From assembly GCA_030630015.1 (NCBI GenBank), contig DAOVNV010000005.1, positions 1-24,653 on the forward strand: a DNA stretch of 24,653 nt, given 5' to 3'. This DNA comes from Desulfuromonadales bacterium. GTDB taxonomy: Bacteria > Desulfobacterota > Desulfuromonadia > Desulfuromonadales > BM103. Every line of letters begins with the position of its first letter. Within the stretch, counting starts at the first letter, position 1. Below are positions 1 to 8,070 of the stretch, piece after piece. The notes under the pieces were generated by a model. It had not been told where the DNA came from. It saw nothing but the letters and a program-made list of their open reading frames with translations, and did not search any database. Made by a program: the position numbers and the translations under genes.

Positions 1-283
1 ATACTGCCCGCAGGCCACGCAAGATAACCCTGGACCCCTGGTCAACCACGTAATTGACGAGTAAACCCTCAAACGTGTCGACGTACACTCGCGCATCATC
101 AGCGTAGAGTTCCTCGATCATGGCGATCCTCTCCGCCGTTGTGAACAGGCTGGTCTTCTCTGAATTGCGCGCTACGGCAATGATGATCTCATCAAAGACT
201 TCGAGGCCTCGTTCGATGATATCCATGTGACCATAGGTGATTGGATCAAAGGATCCCGGATAGACAGCGATATTCTTACTCAT
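1..283 (-). CDS. coaD: Pantetheine-phosphate adenylyltransferase, N-terminal part (cut by window edge)
   Basis: Catalyses the penultimate step of coenzyme A synthesis in the cytoplasm, transferring AMP from ATP to 4'-phosphopantetheine. About 94 codons are visible from the ATG at 283. The N-terminus reads MSKNIAVYPGSFDP, followed by TYGHMD, which is the nucleotidyltransferase (T/H)xGH signature at about residues 17-20. The sequence FEGLLVNYV and then ILRGLRAV near the left edge is also typical of CoaD. The start codon overlaps the 3' end of rsmD by 8 bp, so the two genes are probably co-transcribed and translationally coupled. The rsmD-coaD order is common in bacteria. The C-terminal part lies outside the window. 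Identification is secure. Confidence 0.95.
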   Translation of the reverse strand, partial: MSKNIAVYPGSFDPITYGHMDIIERGLEVFDEIIIAVARNSEKTSLFTTAERIAMIEELYADDARVYVDTFEGLLVNYVVDQGSRVILRGLRAV

Positions 284-842
284 GTAATCCCCTGTGAAAA
301 AAATGGAGCATGGTTGATCCGTAGCGGCGCTGGTCAGTGCATTTCAGTTTGCCGGTATGTTGCGGGGCAGGATCTTTGACGCCAGTTTCCAGGCAGAGCA
401 GGCCTTCCTTCGCCAGGAGCTCGAGAGTATCAATCGTTTCGAGCACGCGAGTCGCCCAATCCTGCCCGTAAGGCGGATCCATAAAAATCAGATCAAAAGG
501 CCCTTTACCGGATAAACTATGCAGGGCCTTCAAGGCGTCACCCTCGAGAATCTGCGCCCTTTCGACAAAACCGCAACGTTCGAGATTCTCCCGAATAGTC
601 TGCCTGGCTTGTCCTGCACTATCAATGAACCAAGCTGTGGATGCCCCCCGGCTCAAAGCCTCAATTCCCAGAGCGCCGGAGCCAGCAAAGATATCCAGCA
701 CTTTGAGGCCTTCCAGGGCTCCTGCCCGACTGTACAGCGTGCTGAAGAGTGCTTCCCTGACCCGATCAGTGGTCGGCCGGATATTTTTGCCCTTGAATGC
801 AACCAGGCGCCTGCCGCGAACCGTTCCACCGATAACTCGCAT
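276..842 (-). CDS. rsmD: 16S rRNA (guanine(966)-N(2))-methyltransferase RsmD
   Basis: SAM-dependent methyltransferase that modifies G966 of 16S rRNA during assembly of the 30S subunit. The 188-aa length is normal for the family. Visible motifs are MRVIGG at the N-terminus, the IRPTTDRVREALF segment (21-33), the SAM-binding glycine loop DIFAGSGALG (50-59), and the catalytic DPPY motif (122-125) typical of amino-methylating N-methyltransferases. The start at 842 was chosen because MRVIGG is the family's usual beginning and a GAGG lies just upstream. An ATG a few bases further upstream is in another frame. Its stop overlaps the coaD start by 8 bp. Confidence 0.95.
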   Translation of the reverse strand: MRVIGGTVRGRRLVAFKGKNIRPTTDRVREALFSTLYSRAGALEGLKVLDIFAGSGALGIEALSRGASTAWFIDSAGQARQTIRENLERCGFVERAQILEGDALKALHSLSGKGPFDLIFMDPPYGQDWATRVLETIDTLELLAKEGLLCLETGVKDPAPQHTGKLKCTDQRRYGSTMLHFFHRGLHE

Positions 843-853
843 AACCCTCTTGT

Positions 854-874
854 CGTCATGCCGGGTTCATGACG
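854..874. repeat. Short inverted repeat just upstream of rsmD
   Basis: CGTCATG (854-860) and CATGACG (868-874) form a perfect 7-bp inverted repeat with a 7-nt spacer, beginning 12 bp upstream of the rsmD start codon. It lies in the presumed rsmD 5' UTR, so it could be a small mRNA hairpin or an operator. Its function is unknown. Confidence 0.4.
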
Positions 875-910
875 GTTTCTGTCAGGATAAAATACCTTAA
901 GGTGTCGGAA

Positions 911-939
911 AAACTAGCACATTCGGGTAGATGGGTCAA
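911..939 (-). promoter_or_regulatory. Possible sigma-70 promoter for rsmD-coaD
   Basis: On the minus strand, TTGACC (939-934) is followed after 17 bp by TAGTTT (916-911), about 70 bp upstream of the rsmD start. The -35 box is good and the -10 box weak, so this is tentative. It lies in the 198-bp divergent gap between rsmD and dgt. Confidence 0.3.
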
Positions 940-984
940 GATAACCATCGTGAAAACAAGATTCTAAATAACTTCAGGTCCGGC

Positions 985-1014
985 TTGACAGCGGCATCTG
1001 AACACGTCTTTAAT
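985..1014 (+). promoter_or_regulatory. Probable sigma-70 promoter for dgt
   Basis: A perfect -35 box TTGACA (985-990) is followed after 18 bp by TTTAAT (1009-1014), which matches the -10 consensus at five of six positions. Transcription would start near 1021, leaving a leader of about 20 nt before the dgt ATG at 1041. Confidence 0.55.
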
Positions 1015-1040
1015 GGCATATTGTTGACTTGGAGGAGAAT

Positions 1041-2174
1041 ATGGAACGACCCGATCTGGCCAGTTATGCATCCCGCAGCGAATTAAGCCTCGGCAGGCAG
1101 CATGAGGAGCAATTTAAAGATGACCGGCCTGCCTTTGAACGGGACAGGGACCGCATCATTCATTGTGCGGCATTTCGGCGGCTCGAATATAAAACGCAGG
1201 TGTTCGTCAACCACGAGGGCGATTACTACCGGACTCGCCTGACTCACTCGCTTGAAGTCGCCCAGATCAGCCGTGGCATAGCCCGTCGGCTGAAATTAAA
1301 TGAGGATCTGGTCGAAGCCCTGTCACTGGCTCACGACCTGGGTCATACGCCCTTCGGCCATACCGGGGAAGACGTTCTCAACCGACTCATGTCTGACTAC
1401 GGTGGCTTCGAACACAATCGTCAATCATTGCGGATTGTCGAATGCCTTGAGGAACGCTACCCGTTTTTTGACGGTCTCAACCTGAGTTGGGAGACGCGCG
1501 AGGGGATCATCAAGCATTCTTCTGACTATGACAATCCGGACGTTTCGATCCTGCCGGTTTATCGTCCCGCATTGCATCCGGGGCTCGAAGCCCAGATCAT
1601 CGATCTTGCCGATGAGATTGCGTATAATAACCACGATATAGATGATGGCCTTAAGGCGGGTTACCTCAAGCCAGATGAGTTGATGCAAGTCGAATTGTGG
1701 CAAGAGACCTATCTCAGAGTCAGGGAGAAGTTCCCGGCCCTGTCGGGGGAGCGCCTGATCCATCAGACGATCAGTCATCTGATCGGCTTCCTGATTCTCG
1801 ATCTGGTCGAGAAAACGCAGGACAATCTTGTTCGAGCCGAAATCCGCAGTCTGGATGACGTGCGTGGCCACAGCGGCCAACTGGTGATGTTCAGTGATGC
1901 AACCACGCAAAAAAACCGCCAGTTGAAACGTTTCCTGTATGACCGTCTTTACCGGCATTACAAGGTTGAGCGCATGCGCATCAAGGCGGAACGTTTTTTA
2001 AAGCGCATCTTCGAAAGCTATATGGATTGTCCGACCCTGATGCCGGTCAGCTATCAGGATCGTTTTGCCGAACATGGCAAGGAGAGGGTTATCTGCGACT
2101 ACGTGGCCGGTATGACCGATCGCTATGCCCTGGATGAATACAAACGCCTGTTCGAGCCTTACGAGAGGGTTTAA
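1041..2174 (+). CDS. dgt: Deoxyguanosinetriphosphate triphosphohydrolase-like protein (HD domain)
   Basis: Predicted cytoplasmic dNTP triphosphohydrolase, releasing tripolyphosphate from dGTP or other dNTPs and so affecting nucleotide pools. The HD-superfamily metal ligands are visible: the histidine of THSLEVAQ (H69), AHDLGHTPFGH (H98-D99) and the aspartate in DLADEIAY (188-191). The 377-aa length fits the dGTPase-like family widespread in delta-proteobacteria. I chose the ATG at 1041, preceded by GGAGGAG (1031-1037), over an in-frame TTG at 1029 that would place the ribosome-binding site inside the gene. It is apparently monocistronic with its own promoter and converges on yhbY. Substrate preference cannot be read from the sequence, and many homologues act on several dNTPs. 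Confidence 0.9.
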   Translation: MERPDLASYASRSELSLGRQHEEQFKDDRPAFERDRDRIIHCAAFRRLEYKTQVFVNHEGDYYRTRLTHSLEVAQISRGIARRLKLNEDLVEALSLAHDLGHTPFGHTGEDVLNRLMSDYGGFEHNRQSLRIVECLEERYPFFDGLNLSWETREGIIKHSSDYDNPDVSILPVYRPALHPGLEAQIIDLADEIAYNNHDIDDGLKAGYLKPDELMQVELWQETYLRVREKFPALSGERLIHQTISHLIGFLILDLVEKTQDNLVRAEIRSLDDVRGHSGQLVMFSDATTQKNRQLKRFLYDRLYRHYKVERMRIKAERFLKRIFESYMDCPTLMPVSYQDRFAEHGKERVICDYVAGMTDRYALDEYKRLFEPYERV

Positions 2175-2217
2175 AGGCAGGTATGAGAGGCGCGAAGCGA
2201 GAGGTGCACAGCGGATT

Positions 2218-2529
2218 TTAAGGGATCTTGATCAATTCCTTTTCGCTGGAACGGTACAATAAAATTGTTTTACCGAGAACCTGTGCAACCGCAGAACCGG
2301 TCTGTTTCGCCAGTTCCGCTGCGACTGTACGCCGGTCAGTCAAGCAGCCTTCCTGAAGTTTCACCTTGATCAATTCGTGTACCTCCAGGGCCTCATCCAC
2401 TGCGGCGACAACCTCTTCCGAGAGTTCCTGGCGACCGATCATGACGACCGGTTGGAGTTTATGGCCGAGACCGCGCAGGTAACGGGCCTGTTTGCCGGTC
2501 AGTTTCTTTGCCGGGGTGCCGTTGCTCAT
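2218..2529 (-). CDS. yhbY: YhbY family CRM-domain RNA-binding protein
   Basis: Small single-domain CRM protein (103 aa). Family members bind pre-50S particles and are linked to ribosome assembly. The sequence begins with a short polar stretch and then LTGKQARYLRGLGHKLQPVVMIG, the usual start of the domain. The family's GxxG loop corresponds to the region around residues 30-34 (MIGRQ). ALEVHELIKVKLQ and the C-terminal VLGKTILLYR are also characteristic. GGAAG precedes the ATG at 2529 at good spacing. It converges on dgt with 43 bp between the stops, where I see no clear terminator. The MBL gene is transcribed divergently. Confidence 0.92.
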   Translation of the reverse strand: MSNGTPAKKLTGKQARYLRGLGHKLQPVVMIGRQELSEEVVAAVDEALEVHELIKVKLQEGCLTDRRTVAAELAKQTGSAVAQVLGKTILLYRSSEKELIKIP

Positions 2530-2586
2530 GATTCTTCCTTTATAATCTCTGGGATTTCAGATAGTCTGCTTTCTGTACGAGCGGGC

Positions 2587-2595
2587 ACTATAGCA
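2587..2595 (-). promoter_or_regulatory. Possible extended -10 promoter for yhbY
   Basis: On the minus strand TGCTATAGT is an extended -10 element (TGnTATAGT) about 60 bp upstream of the yhbY start. No convincing -35 box is visible at standard distance. It lies in the 112-bp divergent gap shared with the MBL gene. Confidence 0.3.
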
Positions 2596-2641
2596 TTCAG
2601 TGGAATCAGAGAAAAGACAGAAGGACATTAAAGGGGCAGTT

Positions 2642-3478
2642 ATGTCTACACGTTTAAGCATCATCTGTGAAAATACGGTCGGTCGACCCATTCCGGCTAT
2701 TGGTGAGCATGGTTTCTCCTGCCTGGTCGAACATCAGGGTGGATGCTGGCTGTTCGATACGGGGCAGGGGCACAGCCTGCTGCACAATCTTGATGTACTG
2801 GCTATCGATTCAAGCCGGATTGAGGGCGTGATCCTCAGCCACGGGCATTATGACCATGCCGGCGGACTTCTTGAGCTGCTGAAGAAAGTGGGGCCACGGC
2901 CTGTGTACGCACATCCGGATATTTTCCTGGAGCGGTACTGGCAGGGCCAGCATGAACGGCGATCTATCGGCGTACCTCACAGCAGGGCAGTTCTTGAAGC
3001 GGCCGGTGCAGAATTTCACTTTTATCAGGATTTTACGACGATTGCACAGGGCCTTCATTTCAGTGGCAAGATTCCCCGCATTACAGCCGCTGAAACGGGC
3101 GATGCGCATCTTGTCACCCCGGGTGCGGAGCCGGGGAGCTGGGTTCCCGATGCATTCGCCGATGATGCAGCACTCGCCATTGAAACGCCGCGCGGGCTGG
3201 TCGTTCTGCTCGGTTGCGCGCACGCAGGGTTGATCAACACGGTTCGTCATTTCCTGGATAAACTGGATCAGCCGCATATCTATGCTATTGTCGGCGGCAC
3301 GCATCTCGGCCCGGCGAGCGATGCACAGTTTACCGAGACTCTCGACTTTCTCGAGGAAATCAAGGTCGAAAAGCTTGGCCTTTCGCACTGCACTGGCCAG
3401 ATTCGGGCTGCGCAGGTTCACGCACGCTTTCCTAACAAGGTCTTTTTTGCCGCTGTTGGCTCGAGCCTTGAGGTGTAG
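2642..3478 (+). CDS. MBL-fold metallo-hydrolase (COG1237 type)
   Basis: Metallo-beta-lactamase-fold protein of 278 aa with no signal peptide. The metal-binding motif SHGHYDHAGG is at 66-75 (HxHxDH at 67-72). Further likely ligand motifs are GCAHAG (191-196), GGTHLG (218-223) and SHCTG (248-252). The GCAHAG/GGTHL pattern is typical of the COG1237 group, often annotated as related to the methanopterin enzyme RFA-P synthase or as an uncharacterised metal-dependent hydrolase. The substrate is unknown. The ATG at 2642 is preceded by AAAGGGG; an in-frame GTG at 2600 lacks such a site. The receiver-PilZ gene follows after 30 bp, so the two may be co-transcribed. Confidence 0.85.
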   Translation: MSTRLSIICENTVGRPIPAIGEHGFSCLVEHQGGCWLFDTGQGHSLLHNLDVLAIDSSRIEGVILSHGHYDHAGGLLELLKKVGPRPVYAHPDIFLERYWQGQHERRSIGVPHSRAVLEAAGAEFHFYQDFTTIAQGLHFSGKIPRITAAETGDAHLVTPGAEPGSWVPDAFADDAALAIETPRGLVVLLGCAHAGLINTVRHFLDKLDQPHIYAIVGGTHLGPASDAQFTETLDFLEEIKVEKLGLSHCTGQIRAAQVHARFPNKVFFAAVGSSLEV

Positions 3479-3508
3479 AACTCTGGATTGTTTCAGCAGG
3501 GAGGGTGA

Positions 3509-4201
3509 GTGAGAGAGGTTTTTCACATATTGCTTGCGGATGATTCGCCTTTTTTCCGCACCATTGAGAGACAATTCCTTCAGAATACGCCTGCTGAAAT
3601 TATTGAGGCGTCTGACAGTGAAGAGGTCTTTACTGCTCTTCGTGGAAAATCTCCCGACCTGATTTTTCTGGCTTACTCCCTGCGCCCTGAAAATGGTGTC
3701 GAATGTTGCCTGAAAATCAAGCGCGACCCGGACTTATGCAATTTGCCGATTGTGCTTATTTGTGATCAATATGAAGAAGAACAGGTTGGTCAGGCCCAAA
3801 GATCAGGGGCTGACGCTGTACTGGTTAAACCTTTGGATCGACACCTTTTTTTGAAAACTGGCCGGCGTTTCCTCGATAGCATCCGGGAACCGCGTCATGG
3901 GTGTCTCATCAAGGTCCAATTCATTTCAGCCGGCGAGGTTTGCAAGGGGACCGGCCTGGATATCAGCAGCGGAGGCATGTTTCTGGACACCGCTGTCAGT
4001 ATCAGGGTTGGTGAAGTTGTCGACCTCTCTTTCGGATTGCCTGGCCATGATATGGTCCTAGTCAAGTGCAAGGGACTGGTGACTTGGACAAATTATCGCC
4101 CGAGCCCAATAAAACCTCATTATCCTTCCGGTTTCGGTGTCAAGTTTATCGATTTGCCGGAGGTTCTGAAGAAATCTCTGAATACGTTTAAATCGCGATA
4201 A
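3509..4201 (+). CDS. Receiver-like domain fused to PilZ domain, phosphoacceptor Asp missing
   Basis: A 230-aa cytoplasmic protein with two domains. Residues 5-125 resemble a CheY-type receiver: the acidic pair D11-D12 and the lysine of VLVKPLD (K107) are present. The segment that normally holds the phosphorylated aspartate reads PDLIFLAYSLRP, with alanine at 55. Residues about 126-225 form a PilZ domain with the DISSGGMFLD motif (151-160), matching the DxSxxG part of the c-di-GMP site. The preceding RxxxR motif is not clearly present; only R126 and R129 are nearby. The start is a GTG at 3509 after GGGAGG. It may be an unphosphorylated adaptor linked to c-di-GMP, motility or surface control, but no partner is encoded nearby. 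It converges on the acyl-CoA synthetase with 2 bp between stops. Confidence 0.85.
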   Translation: MREVFHILLADDSPFFRTIERQFLQNTPAEIIEASDSEEVFTALRGKSPDLIFLAYSLRPENGVECCLKIKRDPDLCNLPIVLICDQYEEEQVGQAQRSGADAVLVKPLDRHLFLKTGRRFLDSIREPRHGCLIKVQFISAGEVCKGTGLDISSGGMFLDTAVSIRVGEVVDLSFGLPGHDMVLVKCKGLVTWTNYRPSPIKPHYPSGFGVKFIDLPEVLKKSLNTFKSR

Positions 4202-4203
4202 AG

Positions 4204-6066
4204 TTATTCTGCGGCAATATCCGCCTCGACAACAAAGCGTTTGATCTTCCTGGTGGTTGTCTTGGGGAACTCGTCCTCACGCAGAGTGAAGCGCCGGACC
4301 CGTTTATAGTCAGCCAGATTTTTACCGCTCTCCAAAACTTCCTTGCGAATGATTTTCTCGACATCTTCCTCATTCGGAGTCGCCTGATTTTTCTCCCTGA
4401 AGTGGTTGTGGAGTGCGTCCTGATCAGGATAAATCATGGCGTGGACTTCTTCAACGGTGTCTTTGACCGTGTGACCGTAAACCATGACTTCCGCGATAAA
4501 CGGGCTGTGCAGCAGTTCGTTCTCAACTTCCTCCGGATAGACGTTCTTGCCGTTGGCGGTTACGATCAGATTCTTGAGCCTGCCGCAAATCGCGAGCATC
4601 CCGTCTTCCTGAAGACGGCCCAGGTCGCCGGTATGGTACCATCCATCGGTAAGGACTTCCTGGGTTGCCTTGGGGTTGTTGAAATAGCCTTGCATGATGT
4701 TGGGGCCTTTGGCCCAAATCTCGCCGATCCCCTCGGTATTCGGTTTATGAATCCTGATTTCGACGCCAGGCAGGGGAGGGCCGGCAGTTCCGAGGCCTGT
4801 CGCTCCCGGGTACTCGACCGTAAGGATCGGCGATGTTTCAGTGATGCCATATCCCTGGTAAACTGTGATACCGAGTTCATTGAGCCCTTCTGCGACAACC
4901 GGATCGAGGGCTGCCCCACCGCTGACGAAGATCGGAGTTCCGCCTAATGCCTCCCTGACTTTTTTGAGGACCAGCGGACGGGTCAACCCAAACGAAAAGA
5001 GGGTACGTGACAGGGCCTGCCCCTGGATATTTTTGTTCATTCGGTCAAGCAGCAAGCGAAAAACGGCCGGAACCCCGAGCAGAAAGTTTGGTTTGACTTC
5101 GGCCAGGTTGTTGCCCAACTGCTTGAGGCTCTCGGCAAAGGAAATCGTCCCACCCACGGAAAGAGGCAGTAGAATTCCGCAGACCTGTTCGAAAACATGA
5201 TTGATCGGCAGGAAGGAGAGCAAGCTCATGGAATCGTCAAGTTTAAAACGCTGCTTAGCCGCCTCTATATTGCTGGTGATGTTGTCATGACTCAGCATGG
5301 CCCCCTTGGCCCTGCCGGTTGTGCCTGAGGTGTAGAGAATGACCGCTGTGTCAGTTGGCGCCCTGTCTATGGCGGGGAATTCAGTATTGGTCTGGAAGCT
5401 GGACAGGGGTTCTGCTTGCAGGGCGAGAAGGGCGCGGTTGCGTGAATTGTCCAGGCGCGACAGCAGGCTTTTCCTCTGCTTCTGCTCTGTTACGTTGGAA
5501 GTCGGCACGATCAATCCATGTACTCCCTCCGCTAGTTCCTCAAGGTGCTGAACGTCATCATCACTAACCTGGTATCTATTGGCTATCTTTCTCCACTCAT
5601 TCAGAAGGGTAGTCAGCGCCGCCCTGGTTTGTGGCTGAAGGTCATCCGGGCTGGTACGTGGGCTGTTGAGAATAACGATTTTTTTAAGGGATGGCAGATC
5701 CGGGACAATATCGACAATTGTTTCGAGATAGGCTTGTTCGGTAAACAGGACTCTGGCTTCGCAGTCTGCCAGGATGTGGCGCAGTTCGCCCTGTTTGAGT
5801 TCCTTGTCAACGGGAACAACGATGGCGCCGGCCTTGAGGATGCCCAGGTAGGCCTTAAGCCAAGCAGGGGATGAGGGGGCAAGAATAGCACTGCGTTCGT
5901 CGGGTGCGAGTCCCCACTCGATCAAGGCTGCAGCAATACCGTTTGAATCCGACCAGAGATCCCGGTAATTGTGACCAATCCATTTGCCGGCAACTTTCAC
6001 ACGAATTGCGGTTTTTTCCCCATGTTCGAAACAACTCTTGTGGATCAACTCAGTGATTAGTTGCAT
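4204..6066 (-). CDS. Long-chain acyl-CoA synthetase (AMP-dependent ligase)
   Basis: Activates fatty acids to acyl-CoA through an acyl-adenylate, feeding lipid synthesis or beta-oxidation. The 620-aa length fits the large COG1022-type synthetases. Adenylate-forming motifs are present: YTSGTTGRAKG (245-255), YGITET (406-411), HTGD (478-481), the hinge-region GRLKNLIVTANGKNVYPEE (495-513), and a C-terminal lysine-rich KTTTRKIKRF that carries the presumed catalytic lysine. Residues about 135-235 form a long polar stretch between the N-terminal subdomain and the ATP loop. The ATG at 6066 has AAGG upstream. It is probably monocistronic and diverges from lepA across 198 AT-rich bases. Chain-length specificity cannot be read. 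Confidence 0.92.
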   Translation of the reverse strand: MQLITELIHKSCFEHGEKTAIRVKVAGKWIGHNYRDLWSDSNGIAAALIEWGLAPDERSAILAPSSPAWLKAYLGILKAGAIVVPVDKELKQGELRHILADCEARVLFTEQAYLETIVDIVPDLPSLKKIVILNSPRTSPDDLQPQTRAALTTLLNEWRKIANRYQVSDDDVQHLEELAEGVHGLIVPTSNVTEQKQRKSLLSRLDNSRNRALLALQAEPLSSFQTNTEFPAIDRAPTDTAVILYTSGTTGRAKGAMLSHDNITSNIEAAKQRFKLDDSMSLLSFLPINHVFEQVCGILLPLSVGGTISFAESLKQLGNNLAEVKPNFLLGVPAVFRLLLDRMNKNIQGQALSRTLFSFGLTRPLVLKKVREALGGTPIFVSGGAALDPVVAEGLNELGITVYQGYGITETSPILTVEYPGATGLGTAGPPLPGVEIRIHKPNTEGIGEIWAKGPNIMQGYFNNPKATQEVLTDGWYHTGDLGRLQEDGMLAICGRLKNLIVTANGKNVYPEEVENELLHSPFIAEVMVYGHTVKDTVEEVHAMIYPDQDALHNHFREKNQATPNEEDVEKIIRKEVLESGKNLADYKRVRRFTLREDEFPKTTTRKIKRFVVEADIAAE

Positions 6067-6200
6067 GTAGAAGCCTTTTCAGCTGTAAGATTAAAAGTGT
6101 CACCTATACAGAATACAGAATATAGGATGCAGGACAAGAGGAAAAATAGAGTAGAATCCTTTTTTCCGGGAGAAACTTCTCGTGCCGTTTCCTTTTGTTA

Positions 6201-6229
6201 TTTACATTTTTTCTCTATCCCGATATTTT
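6201..6229 (+). promoter_or_regulatory. Possible sigma-70 promoter for lepA-lepB
   Basis: TTTACA (6201-6206) is followed after 17 bp by TATTTT (6224-6229), in the AT-rich gap upstream of lepA. This would leave a leader of about 30 nt. Both boxes are imperfect, but their spacing and position fit. Confidence 0.4.
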
Positions 6230-6264
6230 AAGAAGTTACGTTAATCTGACACTGGTATGAATGC

Positions 6265-8070
6265 ATGAAGCAGTCACATATTCGAAATTTTTCAATTATT
6301 GCCCATATCGATCACGGCAAGTCGACTTTGGCTGACCGTCTGCTCGAAGCGACAGGTGCATTATCCGATCGTGAACGAACTGATCAGTTTCTGGACAAGA
6401 TGGACCTTGAGCGCGAGCGGGGCATTACTATCAAGGCTCAGACCGTTCGTCTGCGTTACCGGGCCGATGACGGCGAGGAGTATATTCTCAACCTGATCGA
6501 CACTCCGGGACACGTTGACTTCAGTTATGAAGTCAGCCGCTCGCTTGCAGCCTGCGAGGGCGCCCTGCTGGTTGTCGATGCTTCCCAGGGTGTCGAGGCC
6601 CAGACCCTCGCCAATGTCTACCTTGCGATCGACCAGGATCTCGAAGTCGTCCCGGTCCTGAATAAAATTGACCTGCCAAGTGCTGAACCGGAGCGTGTCA
6701 GGGGTGAAATCGAGGATATCATCGGGATCGATGCCAGTGAGGCTGTGTCGGCCAGCGCCAAAACAGGTCTGGGTATCCATGAGACACTTGAAGCGATTGT
6801 CAAAAAAGTTCCGCCTCCGTCAGGCGATCCGAATGCGCCCCTGAAGGCGCTGATCTTCGATTCCTGGTACGACTCCTACCAGGGAGTCGTGGTCCTGGTC
6901 CGCCTGGTTGATGGGGCGATCCGTAAGGGAGACCGCATCAAGTTGATGGCCAGTGGCAGCGAGTACGAAGTCCTCAAGGTTGGCGTCTTCGCTCCTCACT
7001 TGCAGGAAATCGGGGAGCTCTCGGCTGGTGAGGTTGGCTTCATAACGGCAAGCATCAAGGTTGTTCACGATGCCAAGGTTGGTGACACCATCACCCATGT
7101 CCGTAATCGTGCCGAAAAGCCTCTCGTTGGCTTTCAGGATGTCAAGCCGATGGTGTTTTCCGGTCTCTACCCGATCGATTCCGGTGACTATGAGGATCTG
7201 CGCGATGCCATGGAGAAGCTGCGTCTGAATGACAGTTCCTTCTCCTTCGAGCCGGAAAATTCGATGGCTCTCGGTTTCGGTTTCAGGTGCGGTTTTCTTG
7301 GCCTGCTGCATATGGAAATTATCCAGGAGAGGCTCGAACGGGAATTTGGCGTCGAGCTGATTACCACCGCGCCGACAGTCATTTACCGCGTCACGACCGT
7401 CAAGGGCGAGGTCATTCAGGTCGACAGTGCGAACAAACTGCCCGATGTGCAATACATTGATCGGATCGAGGAACCGTTTATTCTCGCAAGCATCCATGTA
7501 CCGAACGACTTTGTCGGTGGAGTCCTGGCCCTTTGTGAAGAGAAACGCGGTCGGCAGCGTGAGATCAAGTACCTGACTTCAACCCGGGTCATGATTGTCT
7601 ACGAACTGCCGCTCAATGAGATCGTGCTGGATTTTTATGACCGGCTCAAGACCCTGTCGCGTGGCTATGCATCGCTTGATTATGAACATCTCGACTATCG
7701 GCCCAGCAACCTGGTCCGTCTCAATATTCTGATCAATGGCGACCTGGTCGATGCTCTGTCCCTGATTGTGCATCGCGACAAAGCTCCTTATCGAGGCCGT
7801 GAACTGGCGGCCAAGATGAAGGAATTCATCCCCCGTCAACAGTACGAGGTGGCCATTCAGGCTGCTATCGGCGGCAAGGTCATCGCCCGGGAGACGGTCA
7901 AGGCGCTACGTAAGGATGTTACCGCCAAGTGCTACGGCGGCGATATTACCCGCAAACGCAAACTTCTGGAAAAGCAGAAAGCAGGCAAGAAGCGGATGAA
8001 GCAGGTAGGCAATGTCGAACTCCCCCAGGAAGCATTTCTGGCCATACTCAAAGTCAAGGAAACCAAGTAA
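6265..8070 (+). CDS. lepA: Elongation factor 4 (LepA), translational GTPase
   Basis: Ribosome-associated GTPase thought to act in initiation, 30S maturation or recovery of stalled ribosomes. All G motifs are visible: AHIDHGKST (13-21), RGITI (52-56), DTPGH (79-83), NKID (133-136) and SAK (164-166). The LepA-specific C-terminal domain follows, ending in a lysine-rich tail (GKKRMKQVGNVELPQEAF). The 601-aa length is standard. The start at 6265 matches the family's N-terminus (IRNFSIIAHIDHGKST). An out-of-frame ATG lies 4 bp upstream and no good Shine-Dalgarno is visible, so initiation may be weak or use another signal. The stop TAA overlaps the lepB ATG by one base (TAATG). Confidence 0.97.
   Translation: MKQSHIRNFSIIAHIDHGKSTLADRLLEATGALSDRERTDQFLDKMDLERERGITIKAQTVRLRYRADDGEEYILNLIDTPGHVDFSYEVSRSLAACEGALLVVDASQGVEAQTLANVYLAIDQDLEVVPVLNKIDLPSAEPERVRGEIEDIIGIDASEAVSASAKTGLGIHETLEAIVKKVPPPSGDPNAPLKALIFDSWYDSYQGVVVLVRLVDGAIRKGDRIKLMASGSEYEVLKVGVFAPHLQEIGELSAGEVGFITASIKVVHDAKVGDTITHVRNRAEKPLVGFQDVKPMVFSGLYPIDSGDYEDLRDAMEKLRLNDSSFSFEPENSMALGFGFRCGFLGLLHMEIIQERLEREFGVELITTAPTVIYRVTTVKGEVIQVDSANKLPDVQYIDRIEEPFILASIHVPNDFVGGVLALCEEKRGRQREIKYLTSTRVMIVYELPLNEIVLDFYDRLKTLSRGYASLDYEHLDYRPSNLVRLNILINGDLVDALSLIVHRDKAPYRGRELAAKMKEFIPRQQYEVAIQAAIGGKVIARETVKALRKDVTAKCYGGDITRKRKLLEKQKAGKKRMKQVGNVELPQEAFLAILKVKETK

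Noticed and set aside
7929..8069. 47-residue N-terminal extension of lepB into lepA
   Set aside because: The frame is merely open. The start at 8070 has a good ribosome-binding site and gives a normal signal peptidase N-terminus.
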